IMG/VR virus record: IMGVR_UViG_3300028597_000016
Span: 1-54,333 of that record
Origin: a virus
Length of the DNA: 54,333 nucleotides
Strand: one strand, 5' to 3'
In this document: positions 38,060 through 46,301 of the stretch, in pieces
How the letters are laid out: each line of letters begins with the position of its first letter
How positions within the stretch are numbered: position 1 is the first letter of the stretch
The notes under the pieces: generated by a model
What the model was told of the DNA's origin: nothing
What the model saw: only the letters and a program-made list of their open reading frames with translations
Database searches by the model: none
Translations under genes and position numbers: made by a program

Positions 38060-41000
38060 TACCCGATCACCTTCTCCAGCTCCATACCGAGCATCATCGC
38101 GTGTCGGCGCGGATCAATCTCCTGCGTGTAGACATTCAGCGTGATGTTGGACGACCGGCCGCCGCCGTAGCCGCCGACCGGCGCCAGTCCGGTAGCGCCC
38201 ATGTCCTGGTTCGCACGCTCGGCGTCCAGGTGCTGGACCAGCCGCTCGAACGCCTGGGTCTGGGCGACCGAGAGCACGCGCTCCGCTGAACCGGTCGCGT
38301 TCATCACGCTGGTCATGCCGGGCTGCAACAGCCCGCCGGAGTCCATCACCTGCTGGGCCACAGCCCCGCCCCGCTTGTAGAACGACAGGTGAACGTGGTC
38401 GGAGTGGTCACCCTGGCCGGGCACCGAGTACGGCCCCCAGCCGTCACCCATCGTGATTCGCTTGTTCCAGATGACGTACTTGGTGCCGTACGCGCCAGGG
38501 TGCTCGATGAACCACTTCGCGATGCCGTTACCCCGGGCGAGCTGGCTCGGGATCGCGGCGTTGTTCATGTTGTCGATGGCCTTGGGGAAGTGGTCCGACC
38601 AGCCGTACCCACTGACGTACGAGCCCATCGACATGCCCGGGTTCATGGCACGGATGAAGTTCGCAGCAGCCTGCACGTTCGGTGACCACGGTGGCTGGTT
38701 GCCCAGGTGTGGAGGCCATCCGTTCGGCTGTGGCGTGAAGCGTCCGGTACCGGCGTCGCCCGACCCGAAGCCGACCTTCTCCCCGATCCACTTGATGACG
38801 CCCTGGACCATCCTCTTACCGGCTTCCTTGGCCACGTTCGCCATTGCGCCGGAACCGGCCTTGCCCAGCTCACCGATGAACTTGTTGAGCACGCTGGCCG
38901 GGTTGATGTCGTTGACCACAGCCCCGGCCAACGGGTTCAGGCCACCAACCAGACCCGTGATCCAGTCCCAGGGGCCGTCCCCCATCCAGCTCTGCTTGGA
39001 CGCGGAGACCGCACCACCGTCAGCGAATGCCGCCCGCCCCCGTAGGACCGCCTTTCGCATGTTGTACATGGCCTGCTGGCCACCAGCCTTCTCGACTTCC
39101 TTCGCCGTCCACACGTGCTCGCCGCTGGAGAGCATGGCCGGAACCAGGTCATCCCTCGGACCGCCAGGCCCGTTGATCGCACCACCCGTAGCCATACGGG
39201 GCACGTGCACGTTCTGCGGCTGAACGTTGAAGACACTGGCTACCGCGTTGTACGCCTTCAGCAGGCCGTCGTCGATGACCGTGTTGACGACGAACTTCAC
39301 CGGCTCACGGACGACGTTCTGAATACGAGTCCACGCCGCCTGGATGGCGTTGACCCCGCTATTGAATGCGGTGACCACGGCCGAGAAGAAGCCCTGGATA
39401 GACGTACGAGCGTTGTTCAGCGTGCTGGACCAACCACCAGTGAACCAGGCCCAGAAAGACGAAAGCGCGTTACGAACGTCCGTGATGATCCGGCTCCACC
39501 CGTCGGTGAACCAGTTGAAGAACGAGGTCAGGGCGCTCCGTGCATCGGTGAGCACCTTCTGCCACCCACTGAGGAACCAGTTGAAGAAGGCGGTAAGTGC
39601 GCTCTGGGCGTCGTTCCAGGTGTTCTTCCACCCGGTGATGAACCACGTGAAGAAGGTCTGGGCGGCGTTCTTCGCGTCGGTGAGCGTGGCCGCCCATCCC
39701 TGGGTGAACCACACATCGAACGCGTTGTACTCGGCCTTCGCGTCGGTGAGGGTGTTCCGCCAGCCCTGCGTGAACCACACGTCGAAGTCGTTGTAGACGA
39801 CCTTGGCGTCCTCGAACGTCTTCTTCCATCCGCTGACGAACCAGGTGAAGAAGTCCTGCGCCGGACCCTTGGCGTCCGAGAACGTGTTGGTCCAGCCGTT
39901 CTTGAACCACGTCAGGAAGTCGTTCGCCGGAGGCTTGGCATCGTCGAACGCCTTCTTCCATCCAGCGGCGAACCAGTCCAGGAACGGCTGAAGGACACCC
40001 TTGGCGTCCGCGAATGCCCGCCCCCAGCCGTCGACGAACCACCGCATCTGTGGTTCGGCGTCCTGGAAAATCTTCTTCCAGCCATCGGCGAACCAGGAGA
40101 AGAAGTTCGTCGCCGGAGGCTTCGCCTCGCTGAAGGCCCGGTTCCAGCCTTCCTTGAACCAGTCAAGAAAACCGGTGAGGGTCTCCTTGGCGTCCTTGAA
40201 TACCTTCGTCCAGCCGTCGCCGAACCACTTAAGCACCGGCATGGCGTCGTTGAGGACGTTCTTCCAGCCGTCGAAGAACCACTTGATGATTCCCCACAGG
40301 TGGCCGAACCACCAGTTCACGGCGTCGTGGAACCACTCCACCTTGTTGTAGGCGAGCACCCACACCGCGATGAAGCTGCCGACGGCGAGGACGATCGCGC
40401 CCATCGCCCCCACACCGACGCCGATGATTCCGGCGAGCACCATCAACCCGCCGCCGAGAATGCCTACCGCACCAGCGGCGACCAGCAGCAATCCGGTGAT
40501 CACCGTGGCCCAGGCCAGGAAGTTCTTCGTCCCCTCGTCCTGGCGCTCGAACCAGGCGGCCAGCTCGGAGAGCTTGTTGATGATCTTCTCCAGAGCCGGG
40601 AACAGCGCCTCGCCCGCTTCGACGGCGAGGGCCTTCCACTGGTTCTTCATCTTCTCGTTGCGGACCGCGAGCGTGTCCGCCATCTGGCTGTACTTGTCCT
40701 CCAGGTCGCCGCCGGACTTGTTCATCCGGTCGACCATGTCCTTGAAGCTGTTCGCACCCGCGTCCGAGGCGAGTACCAAGTCCCAGAACCGGCGGGCCTG
40801 GATGTTGTTGCCGCTGCCCTTGAACAGCGCGTTGATCTCTTCGGCACGCCGGGCCGGGTCGAGCTTGGCCAGCTTCTGCTGGAGTTCGACCACGACATCG
40901 GCGAGCGGACGGAAGTTGCCCGAGGCGTCCCGGGCGTTGATGCCCATCTCCTTGAGCCGACCCACCACGGTCGGGTTGGAGAACAGGTCGAGAGCACGAC

Positions 41001-42375
41001 CGGCCGCCGCGACGGCGTTCTGCGCGGTCGAACCGTTACGCGTGAGGTAGGCGAGGATTCCGGACAGTGTCTCGAAGCTCTGACCGGCGCGGATCGCCGA
41101 CGGAGTCGCACGTCCCAGCGAGCGGGACAGCTCCTCGTAGGTGATACGGCCTTCCTTGACCGCTCGGAACTGGGTGTCCAGAACCTTGGTGACGTCCTCG
41201 ATCGGGATCTTCCAGGCGTTCAGAACACCGATCGTCGTGGCGCCCGCCGTCTTGATGTCGGTGCCACCCGCGACCGCCGCCTTCGCCAGGTTGCGCAGCA
41301 GCTCAGTCGCCTGTGGAAGGTTCGCGTCGGTCGAGGAGAAGATGTCGAACAGGCCCTCTTGGATCGAGTCGAACGAGACACCGAAGTCCCGCGCCACGTC
41401 CAGACCGACCTTGCCGAGATCCTTCAGCGAGACGCTGGTGTCGTCCACCTGCGTCTTGGTCATCGCTGTGGCCTTCTCGTAGTCCACAGCGGCCTGGGTG
41501 AGCTGGAAGGCGCCTGCGAGCACAGCCCCGCCAGCGATGACGCTGGCAGCACCGACATCAGTCAGCGTTCGACCGGTCTCCCGTAGGCGCGCGTTGTGCG
41601 CTTCACGTTCCGCGCTCGACCGCTTGATGCCGTCGATCTCGCGATTGACCGCCGCGATGCTGTCCTGACGCGTGGCGATGTCCAACCGCATCGCAGAGAT
41701 TGAGTCCCGCTGGGATCGGATCTGTTCGTCGTAAGAATGCGTCTGCTGCTGTGCGGTGAGCAGCAGTGCCTTGTTGTTCTGCGCGAGCTGGTTCGCCGTG
41801 TTGATCTGCTGCTGCGTGGTGTTGATCTGCACACGCTGCGCGTTGATGTCGTTGTTGCGCGCGATGATGGTGTCGCGCGTGTTGGCGATCTGATCCTTCA
41901 ATTCGAGGTTCTGCTTACGCAGAGCAGTGATCGCCGCGCCCGAACCCTCCACTGAGCGGGCCTGTGCGATCTGAACTTCGTTGTGAGCCCTGGCGTTCTG
42001 GAGCGCCGCGACGGCGTTCTGGTCCAACGCCTGCCGCTGCTGAAGCACAGCCATCTGGTGTTGCTGTGTGGCCTTCTGCGCTTCGAGCATCGAGGCGGCG
42101 TAGGCGATGGTTCGCTGCCTTGCCTGCTCGGTGGTCACGCTCTGCTGGGCCATGGCCCGCTGAGATTCGAGCTGCCGCTGCGCGAACTCCGCCTCTGCCT
42201 TGGCGTGTCGAGCAGCGGCCTGCTCGGCTTGGAGGTGGGCCTTCTGCGCTTCCGCACCCATGAGAGCCGCCGACGACCGGGCCTTGTCGAGGTCTCGGCC
42301 CATCTTGTTCAGAGCTGAGGTCGTCTCGTTCTTGGCACGGAGGATCAGGTACAGCTCACGTGTGGAAAGCGCCAC
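38059..42375 (-). CDS. Tape measure protein with C-terminal hydrolase-like domain (1438 aa)
   Basis: GTG 42375 follows AGAGGAAGTAGG just after the chaperone stop. Residues about 10-270 are coiled coil rich in Gln and Ala. A TP901-like tape-measure domain follows (about 290-620, AATTIGVLNAW region), then a hydrophobic segment (about 635-690). About fourteen tandem 18-22-residue repeats of the form GW...F.DAK......F..WF come next (about 700-995). The C-terminus (about 1270-1390) contains GYGWSDHFPKAID, YVIWNKRI and DHSDHVHLSF, a metal-peptidase-like pattern of mycobacterial wall-hydrolase C-terminal domains. It sets tail length and probably opens the host wall on entry. Confidence 0.93.
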   Translation of the reverse strand: MALSTRELYLILRAKNETTSALNKMGRDLDKARSSAALMGAEAQKAHLQAEQAAARHAKAEAEFAQRQLESQRAMAQQSVTTEQARQRTIAYAASMLEAQKATQQHQMAVLQQRQALDQNAVAALQNARAHNEVQIAQARSVEGSGAAITALRKQNLELKDQIANTRDTIIARNNDINAQRVQINTTQQQINTANQLAQNNKALLLTAQQQTHSYDEQIRSQRDSISAMRLDIATRQDSIAAVNREIDGIKRSSAEREAHNARLRETGRTLTDVGAASVIAGGAVLAGAFQLTQAAVDYEKATAMTKTQVDDTSVSLKDLGKVGLDVARDFGVSFDSIQEGLFDIFSSTDANLPQATELLRNLAKAAVAGGTDIKTAGATTIGVLNAWKIPIEDVTKVLDTQFRAVKEGRITYEELSRSLGRATPSAIRAGQSFETLSGILAYLTRNGSTAQNAVAAAGRALDLFSNPTVVGRLKEMGINARDASGNFRPLADVVVELQQKLAKLDPARRAEEINALFKGSGNNIQARRFWDLVLASDAGANSFKDMVDRMNKSGGDLEDKYSQMADTLAVRNEKMKNQWKALAVEAGEALFPALEKIINKLSELAAWFERQDEGTKNFLAWATVITGLLLVAAGAVGILGGGLMVLAGIIGVGVGAMGAIVLAVGSFIAVWVLAYNKVEWFHDAVNWWFGHLWGIIKWFFDGWKNVLNDAMPVLKWFGDGWTKVFKDAKETLTGFLDWFKEGWNRAFSEAKPPATNFFSWFADGWKKIFQDAEPQMRWFVDGWGRAFADAKGVLQPFLDWFAAGWKKAFDDAKPPANDFLTWFKNGWTNTFSDAKGPAQDFFTWFVSGWKKTFEDAKVVYNDFDVWFTQGWRNTLTDAKAEYNAFDVWFTQGWAATLTDAKNAAQTFFTWFITGWKNTWNDAQSALTAFFNWFLSGWQKVLTDARSALTSFFNWFTDGWSRIITDVRNALSSFWAWFTGGWSSTLNNARTSIQGFFSAVVTAFNSGVNAIQAAWTRIQNVVREPVKFVVNTVIDDGLLKAYNAVASVFNVQPQNVHVPRMATGGAINGPGGPRDDLVPAMLSSGEHVWTAKEVEKAGGQQAMYNMRKAVLRGRAAFADGGAVSASKQSWMGDGPWDWITGLVGGLNPLAGAVVNDINPASVLNKFIGELGKAGSGAMANVAKEAGKRMVQGVIKWIGEKVGFGSGDAGTGRFTPQPNGWPPHLGNQPPWSPNVQAAANFIRAMNPGMSMGSYVSGYGWSDHFPKAIDNMNNAAIPSQLARGNGIAKWFIEHPGAYGTKYVIWNKRITMGDGWGPYSVPGQGDHSDHVHLSFYKRGGAVAQQVMDSGGLLQPGMTSVMNATGSAERVLSVAQTQAFERLVQHLDAERANQDMGATGLAPVGGYGGGRSSNITLNVYTQEIDPRRHAMMLGMELEKVIG
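39390..40280 (-). repeat. Tandem GW/WF repeats inside tape measure gene
   Basis: About fourteen imperfect units of 66 bp (22 residues; two units are 54 bp) encode GW...F.DAK.......F..WF. Trp and Phe recur at fixed spacing while the other positions vary, so the unit was duplicated and then diverged. Such phased aromatic repeats are known in tape measure proteins and could let tail length change by unequal recombination. Confidence 0.85.
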
Positions 42376-42376
42376 C

Positions 42377-42984
42377 CTACTTCCTCTTTTCTCTGTCCCG
42401 CTTTTCCTTCTCGGTCTGCGCGTTGATGACCATCTTCATCATCTCTACGACGATCCAAGGCTGTTCATACAGGCCGCCCGAGTAGGGCAAGACGTTCAGT
42501 ACGCGACAAAGTTCAGTCATCTCAATCGCGGCGATGATTTCTCTGTCGTCCGTGTTGGCATTGAGGATGACCTTCGCCTCTATCGCTCGCTGGAGTTTCC
42601 CACCTCTTCCTCGCTGGCGAAGTTGTTCATCTCGTCGATGAGGGAGGAGATCTCCTCGCCGATACGAGGGTCGAGTGAGTCGATGTCGGAGAAGCTCCGG
42701 AAGTCGAGCTTGCGCTCGTTCTCGTCTTCCAGGTTGTGGTCCACGATGCAGTGCTGGAAGTCGATCTGCGTCGCGGCCTTCTGGAGCATCGAGATCTCAG
42801 TCTCGCTCGATGCGGCCTGTCCCCGACGGCGCGGGCCGGACTCCGACTTGAGAGTCATCTTCATAGCCTGGTCAGATCGACCCAGCTTAGTGCCGTAAGA
42901 CATCGGACGAAGAACCACGTACGCGCCGGGGCAGGACTTCAATTCATGACGAACGGTTTCGGTTACTACGGTAGCGCGAGGCAT
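42377..42984 (-). CDS. Tail assembly chaperone, -1 frameshift product (202 aa)
   Basis: Slippage on GGGAAAC (42595-42601) moves the ribosome from the frame of the gene at 42580 into the -1 frame. The frame is join of 42984-42595 and 42595-42377. The extension of 72 residues (LQRAIEAKVILNANT, ..., PYSGGLYEQPWIVVEMM, ..., EKEKRDREKRK) reads as a normal protein and ends two bases before the tape-measure start. The gpG/gpGT arrangement is conserved in long-tailed phages; the longer form binds the tape measure and recruits tube protein. Confidence 0.88.
42580..42984 (-). CDS. Tail assembly chaperone, short form (134 aa)
   Basis: ATG 42984 follows GAGGAAAGGGAGGAAAGTA. The product is acidic and helical, with ELKSCPGAYVVLRPMSYG and QIDFQHCIVDHNLED, and ends shortly after the slippery site. 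It corresponds to lambda gpG. Position between tube and tape measure genes is diagnostic. Confidence 0.85.
   Translation of the reverse strand: MPRATVVTETVRHELKSCPGAYVVLRPMSYGTKLGRSDQAMKMTLKSESGPRRRGQAASSETEISMLQKAATQIDFQHCIVDHNLEDENERKLDFRSFSDIDSLDPRIGEEISSLIDEMNNFASEEEVGNSSER
42595..42601 (-). promoter_or_regulatory. Programmed -1 frameshift site GGGAAAC
   Basis: On the minus strand the heptamer G-GGA-AAC sits in the correct X-XXY-YYZ phase of the zero frame (GTG GGA AAC). The zero-frame stop follows 6 codons later, and the -1 frame is open for 72 codons. This is the lambda-type heptamer class used by many actinophages. Confidence 0.9.
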
Positions 42985-43020
42985 TACTTTCCTCCCTTTC
43001 CTCGCTAATGCGGATAAGAA

Positions 43021-43058
43021 CCCGGCGGGTGTGGGAAGACCGGACCACACCCGCCGGG
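43021..43058 (-). terminator. 14-bp perfect hairpin after major tail protein
   Basis: CCCGGCGGGTGTGG (43021-43034) is complementary to CCACACCCGCCGGG (43045-43058), 10-nt loop. On the minus strand it begins 5 bp after the tail-tube stop and is followed by TTCTTAT. It probably reduces read-through, giving more tube protein than chaperone and tape measure. Confidence 0.75.
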
Positions 43059-43062
43059 GGTC

Positions 43063-44016
43063 TTAGGTGATGCTCTCAGCCGTCTTGATGATCATCGAGT
43101 ACGCGTTGCCGGAGGCCGCGCGGATCGCCTGGTACGACACGGAGGCCCGAACGAGGTCACCCTGGCCGGACAGACCGACCTCGTAGGTGTCCTTGATCGA
43201 AGCCGCCATGAGCATCGTCATGTCCTCGGTGGCCGACTTGGTCGCCTTCCACGTGATCGACTGTGCGGTGTACGCCTTGAACGCGTCGTAGTCCGCACGG
43301 GTGTCGAAGTCCCGGTCCACCGACATGGTGACCTCGCGCTCGCCGAACTTCACGAACCGAGCACCACGCGCGCCAGCACCGGTAACCATCCGATACATCG
43401 GTTCCGCGTTGTCGTTGATGGTGACGTCGAAGCCCTCGGTGTCGAAGATCTGCGACCCCGTCGGCACCTCCAGTGCGATCTCGCCTGCGCCGAACGGGAT
43501 GGCCGTGCCCCAGGTCGGCGTCGGTGTGGCAGCGGTCGCCTCGTCGGTCCCGATGATCGAGTAGGTGCCGACCAGTGCACCGTTGTCGACGGTGTAGCTG
43601 ACCTGTCCGACCAGGCAACCGACGTAGCCGAAGACCTGTCCGGTGTTCCGCACGATCGTGATCGAGGCGGTCTTGCCGGACGCGGTGTTCGCTCCGGTCG
43701 CGCCACACACGCCCGTGTAGGTGTAGGTGTACGGACCGGCGCCGGTCTTGACCAGCGCGCCTCGCATGATGTGGTGGAAGTACACCGCGACGTCCGGCGT
43801 GACCTCCATCTCGATGTCACCCTCGACGTGCACGTTGCCGGGGATGGCTGCCGTGATGTCCACAGTCTGCGCGATCGGCCGACGCCATACGGTCTCCTGC
43901 TGGTACGCCAGCGACTCCGACCGAATGGGAACGAACTTGGTGGGCGCCATGTAGGTGCCCGAGGTGGTTTCCAGGGCAATGCCCACGAAGCCACACCCAG
44001 CGAGTCCGACAGTCAT
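43063..44016 (-). CDS. Major tail (tube) protein (317 aa)
   Basis: The start shares a base with the upstream stop (TAATG). The sequence is beta-rich with features of tube proteins: ALETTSGTYMAPTKFVPIRSE, an IEMEVTPDVAVYFHHIMRG strand-helix unit and an Ig-like C-terminal part (TWKATKSATEDMTMLM). Length and position before the chaperone pair and a strong terminator support the major tail protein. Confidence 0.88.
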   Translation of the reverse strand: MTVGLAGCGFVGIALETTSGTYMAPTKFVPIRSESLAYQQETVWRRPIAQTVDITAAIPGNVHVEGDIEMEVTPDVAVYFHHIMRGALVKTGAGPYTYTYTGVCGATGANTASGKTASITIVRNTGQVFGYVGCLVGQVSYTVDNGALVGTYSIIGTDEATAATPTPTWGTAIPFGAGEIALEVPTGSQIFDTEGFDVTINDNAEPMYRMVTGAGARGARFVKFGEREVTMSVDRDFDTRADYDAFKAYTAQSITWKATKSATEDMTMLMAASIKDTYEVGLSGQGDLVRASVSYQAIRAASGNAYSMIIKTAESIT

Positions 44017-44339
44017 TACTTGTCACCGTCCTTGGCGTTCTTCGCGGTCTCGCCGTCGACGTTCTGCACTGGGGTGGGAGTGCCTTCGACGTGTGCCGGT
44101 TCGGGAGTCTCGTGGTCCTCGATCGCCTCGGACTTCGACCCCTTGCCACGCAGTGCCTTGACCGAGACGCCCTCCTGGAACGCAGCCCGTCCGAGCGTCG
44201 TACCGGTCAGGTTCTTGAATTGCGCGGCACGCTCGGAGTCGACCGTGACGGTCGAGCCATTGCGGATCTCTCCCAGACCGAGGATGAACACGGAAGTGTC
44301 ACCGGCGGTCGGGATGTCCACCGTGAGTTCGTAGTCCAC
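44016..44339 (-). CDS. Small acidic tail-region protein (107 aa)
   Basis: GTG 44339 follows AAAGGAAGGACACC. The first 65 residues are beta-like (YELTVDIPTAG; STVTVDSERAAQFK), the rest is acidic, Pro/Glu-rich and disordered. It lies between the tail terminator and tube genes. Possibly a minor virion or tail-completion protein; no family recognised. Confidence 0.7.
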   Translation of the reverse strand: MDYELTVDIPTAGDTSVFILGLGEIRNGSTVTVDSERAAQFKNLTGTTLGRAAFQEGVSVKALRGKGSKSEAIEDHETPEPAHVEGTPTPVQNVDGETAKNAKDGDK

Positions 44340-44361
44340 CGGTGTCCTTCCTTTCTCCTGG

Positions 44362-44835
44362 TCAGCAGGGTAGTCCCTCGCGTGACAAACCACGCACGGT
44401 CAGAATTACGGCCTTGTACTTGCTGTCCTGCTTGTACGCGTAGCCACTCTCCAGGTCAGTGACAATCAGATCGATTGTCAGCCCACCCAGCGTGTGGTCA
44501 CGATGCAAGATCTCTTCGACCTTGTCGCCGAGACGATCTACTTGCTCCCGGACGACTTCTTCGCCCTGCCGGATCTTGCTCAAGTAGCAGATCACCTGGG
44601 CGTAGAAGTAGATGTTGTAGACACGCTGCATGTTGGGCGGTTCGATGCGGGACTTACGCACCGGCTCCACCGCATAGCTGGGTGTGGTCGGGTACTTGTC
44701 CTGCTCACCGAACCACACGCGCGCAGGGAAACCGTCGTAGGCAAGTTCCACGATCGCCGCGTTGAGTGCGGCTTCGATGCCCTTGCAGAAGTCGGTGAGG
44801 TTGTCAGCCAGTGGTGCGAAGCTGGGTGCGGTCAT
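44362..44835 (-). CDS. Tail terminator-like protein (157 aa)
   Basis: ATGA overlap places the start at 44835. A helix LTDFCKGIEAALNAAI, a strand PARVWFGE and a hydrophobic strand YNIYFYAQVICYL, then KYKAVILTVRGL, match the alpha/beta plan of siphovirus tail terminators (lambda gpU type) by position and length. Assignment relies mainly on gene order. Confidence 0.72.
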   Translation of the reverse strand: MTAPSFAPLADNLTDFCKGIEAALNAAIVELAYDGFPARVWFGEQDKYPTTPSYAVEPVRKSRIEPPNMQRVYNIYFYAQVICYLSKIRQGEEVVREQVDRLGDKVEEILHRDHTLGGLTIDLIVTDLESGYAYKQDSKYKAVILTVRGLSREGLPC

Positions 44836-45362
44836 CGGCGGGTCCAAGTCCCGCGCGCCCGCCGCTCCATCCAGTCGAGGAAGATCTCATCGATCTGCTC
44901 AGCGTCTGTGTCCTGAATGAGGAGGAACGGCCGAGCAGGAATCTCCGACGTTCGGAACTTGCCCGCGCGACTGGCGCCGCCCTCGGCCACAGCCGCTCGG
45001 GTCTTGACGTTGGCGGGCCAGTTGCCGATGTGCGCCTCGTCCGTACCGATGTCCCACCGGCTGAACTGAGTGGCCGTCTCACGGAGCTTGCCGGTCTCCT
45101 GAAGGATCTTCAGACCGGTGCCCTGCCGGATCCGGCGCTCGGTGGTGCTGTCCGCCAGCGGAGTCCACGGTGGACGTCCCCCGAGTTGGAAGTTCGCGTC
45201 GATCGACGGGATCACCACACGCTGCACGGACTCGCGGAGCGGAGTCCGCATGTTCGACAGATCGCGACCGATCTCGTCGAGGTCATCTTGAATCCGCTCC
45301 AGCGGCGGGTCGAACTCTAACGTCACCCACCCGGCATCGATCTTGCGGTTCGGCGCGGGCAT
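44832..45362 (-). CDS. Mu gpG-like virion morphogenesis protein (176 aa)
   Basis: The start overlaps the upstream stop at 45362. FQLGGRPPWTPLADSTTERR and GLKILQETGKLRETATQ are typical of the phage virion morphogenesis family (tail completion protein, Mu gpG / Phage_tail_S-like). The C-terminal helix carries ARPFLLIQDTDAEQIDEIF, also a family feature. It probably joins head and tail. Confidence 0.85.
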   Translation of the reverse strand: MPAPNRKIDAGWVTLEFDPPLERIQDDLDEIGRDLSNMRTPLRESVQRVVIPSIDANFQLGGRPPWTPLADSTTERRIRQGTGLKILQETGKLRETATQFSRWDIGTDEAHIGNWPANVKTRAAVAEGGASRAGKFRTSEIPARPFLLIQDTDAEQIDEIFLDWMERRARGTWTRR

Positions 45363-45829
45363 TAGAACGTCATCCCCATCGAGAACTGCGGCGGACCGGC
45401 GCTCGGGTCTTCAGCAGTCGGCCCGGCCTCGTCCGAGCTGGCGTCGGTCGGGTAGAAGCGCGGCGAGCGGGCAACACCCGTGACCCCCGCGACCTCGGGG
45501 ATGTCCACGTCACCACGTACGACCGACTCCAGGAAGTCGTCGGCGATGTTGTCCAGACGGCGAGCCCAGGGGTTACGGCCCTCGTCCTCGGAGTACTGCC
45601 GGTCGTAGAAGAACGACACGTACTTCATCGCGATCAGCGTCCGCACCACCTGCGGTGTGGTCGCCTCATTCACCCACAGGAGCTGCACGGTCAGCGGGTC
45701 GTACGCCCGCCCGAGCTGCGCCAGGACCATCGTCTCGACCTGCGCCAGCAGTGCCGTGTCGAGCGTGATGATGTCCAGCTTCGATGCCTCGGCCCACGCC
45801 TGAGCCTCTTGCACGGTGATCCGAGCCAT
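45362..45829 (-). CDS. Head-tail connector/adaptor (155 aa)
   Basis: CTAGGGAGGCTCG precedes ATG 45829. The first 100 residues are helical (QVETMVLAQLGRAYD; VVRTLIAMKYVSFFYDRQYS), matching gp6-like head-tail adaptors, and the last 50 are Pro/Ser/Asp-rich. It follows a strong hairpin that separates it from the capsid genes. Confidence 0.78.
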   Translation of the reverse strand: MARITVQEAQAWAEASKLDIITLDTALLAQVETMVLAQLGRAYDPLTVQLLWVNEATTPQVVRTLIAMKYVSFFYDRQYSEDEGRNPWARRLDNIADDFLESVVRGDVDIPEVAGVTGVARSPRFYPTDASSDEAGPTAEDPSAGPPQFSMGMTF

Positions 45830-45846
45830 CGAGCCTCCCTAGGTAC

Positions 45847-45883
45847 GACGGCCCGGCTCCCGGGGAAGGGGAGCCGGGCCGTC
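45847..45883 (-). terminator. 15-bp perfect hairpin between capsid and connector genes
   Basis: GACGGCCCGGCTCCC (45847-45861) is perfectly complementary to GGGAGCCGGGCCGTC (45869-45883). On the minus strand it begins 8 bp after the stop of the small gene downstream of the capsid gene. Probably partial, allowing capsid genes to be made in excess over connectors. Confidence 0.72.
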
Positions 45884-45891
45884 AGACGTGC

Positions 45892-46290
45892 TTACTTCTT
45901 CTCAGCGTCCTTGCGCTCGTCCTTGGTCTCCAGCCGGACGGCCCCGGACTGGATCAGCGGACGGAGCTGCTCCTCAGACAGACCCTCGACGACCTCGCCC
46001 TCCGGGATGACGACCCGCTTGGGGCTGTCGTCCTCGGTCGGCTTGTCGGTCGTCTCGATGTTGCTCACCGCTACGTAACGACCGGTGTGCTCGTCGCTCT
46101 TCACCTGCTCGACCACAGGCACCTGGGTCAGACCGTCGTAGACCAGGTCTGCGTCGGCCTTGCCCTCGCGGATAGCCGCCAGGCGGTTGCCCTCGCCGTC
46201 CCACTCGTCCTTGCGCCGATCCTCGCCCTGCACCTCGACGCCCTGGGTACGGGGCTGCTCGAACGGAGCCTTGCCCTTTGCCTCTGCCAC
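45892..46290 (-). CDS. Small charged head-region protein (132 aa)
   Basis: GTG 46290 follows AAAGGAGGCGAAG; the longer frame upstream runs across the capsid gene and is rejected. The product is highly charged (Lys/Glu/Asp) with a few strands (GRYVAVSNIETT; RVVIPEGEVVEG) and a Lys-rich end. It lies just after the capsid gene; possible Rho-N/head-fibre-like accessory, but unassigned. Confidence 0.7.
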   Translation of the reverse strand: MAEAKGKAPFEQPRTQGVEVQGEDRRKDEWDGEGNRLAAIREGKADADLVYDGLTQVPVVEQVKSDEHTGRYVAVSNIETTDKPTEDDSPKRVVIPEGEVVEGLSEEQLRPLIQSGAVRLETKDERKDAEKK

Positions 46291-46301
46291 CTTCGCCTCC
46301 T

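Noticed and set aside
39115-41586. An 823-codon open frame on the plus strand
   Set aside because: It lies wholly opposite the tape measure gene, has the Arg/Glu/Leu-heavy composition of an antisense shadow in GC-rich DNA, and shows no domain.
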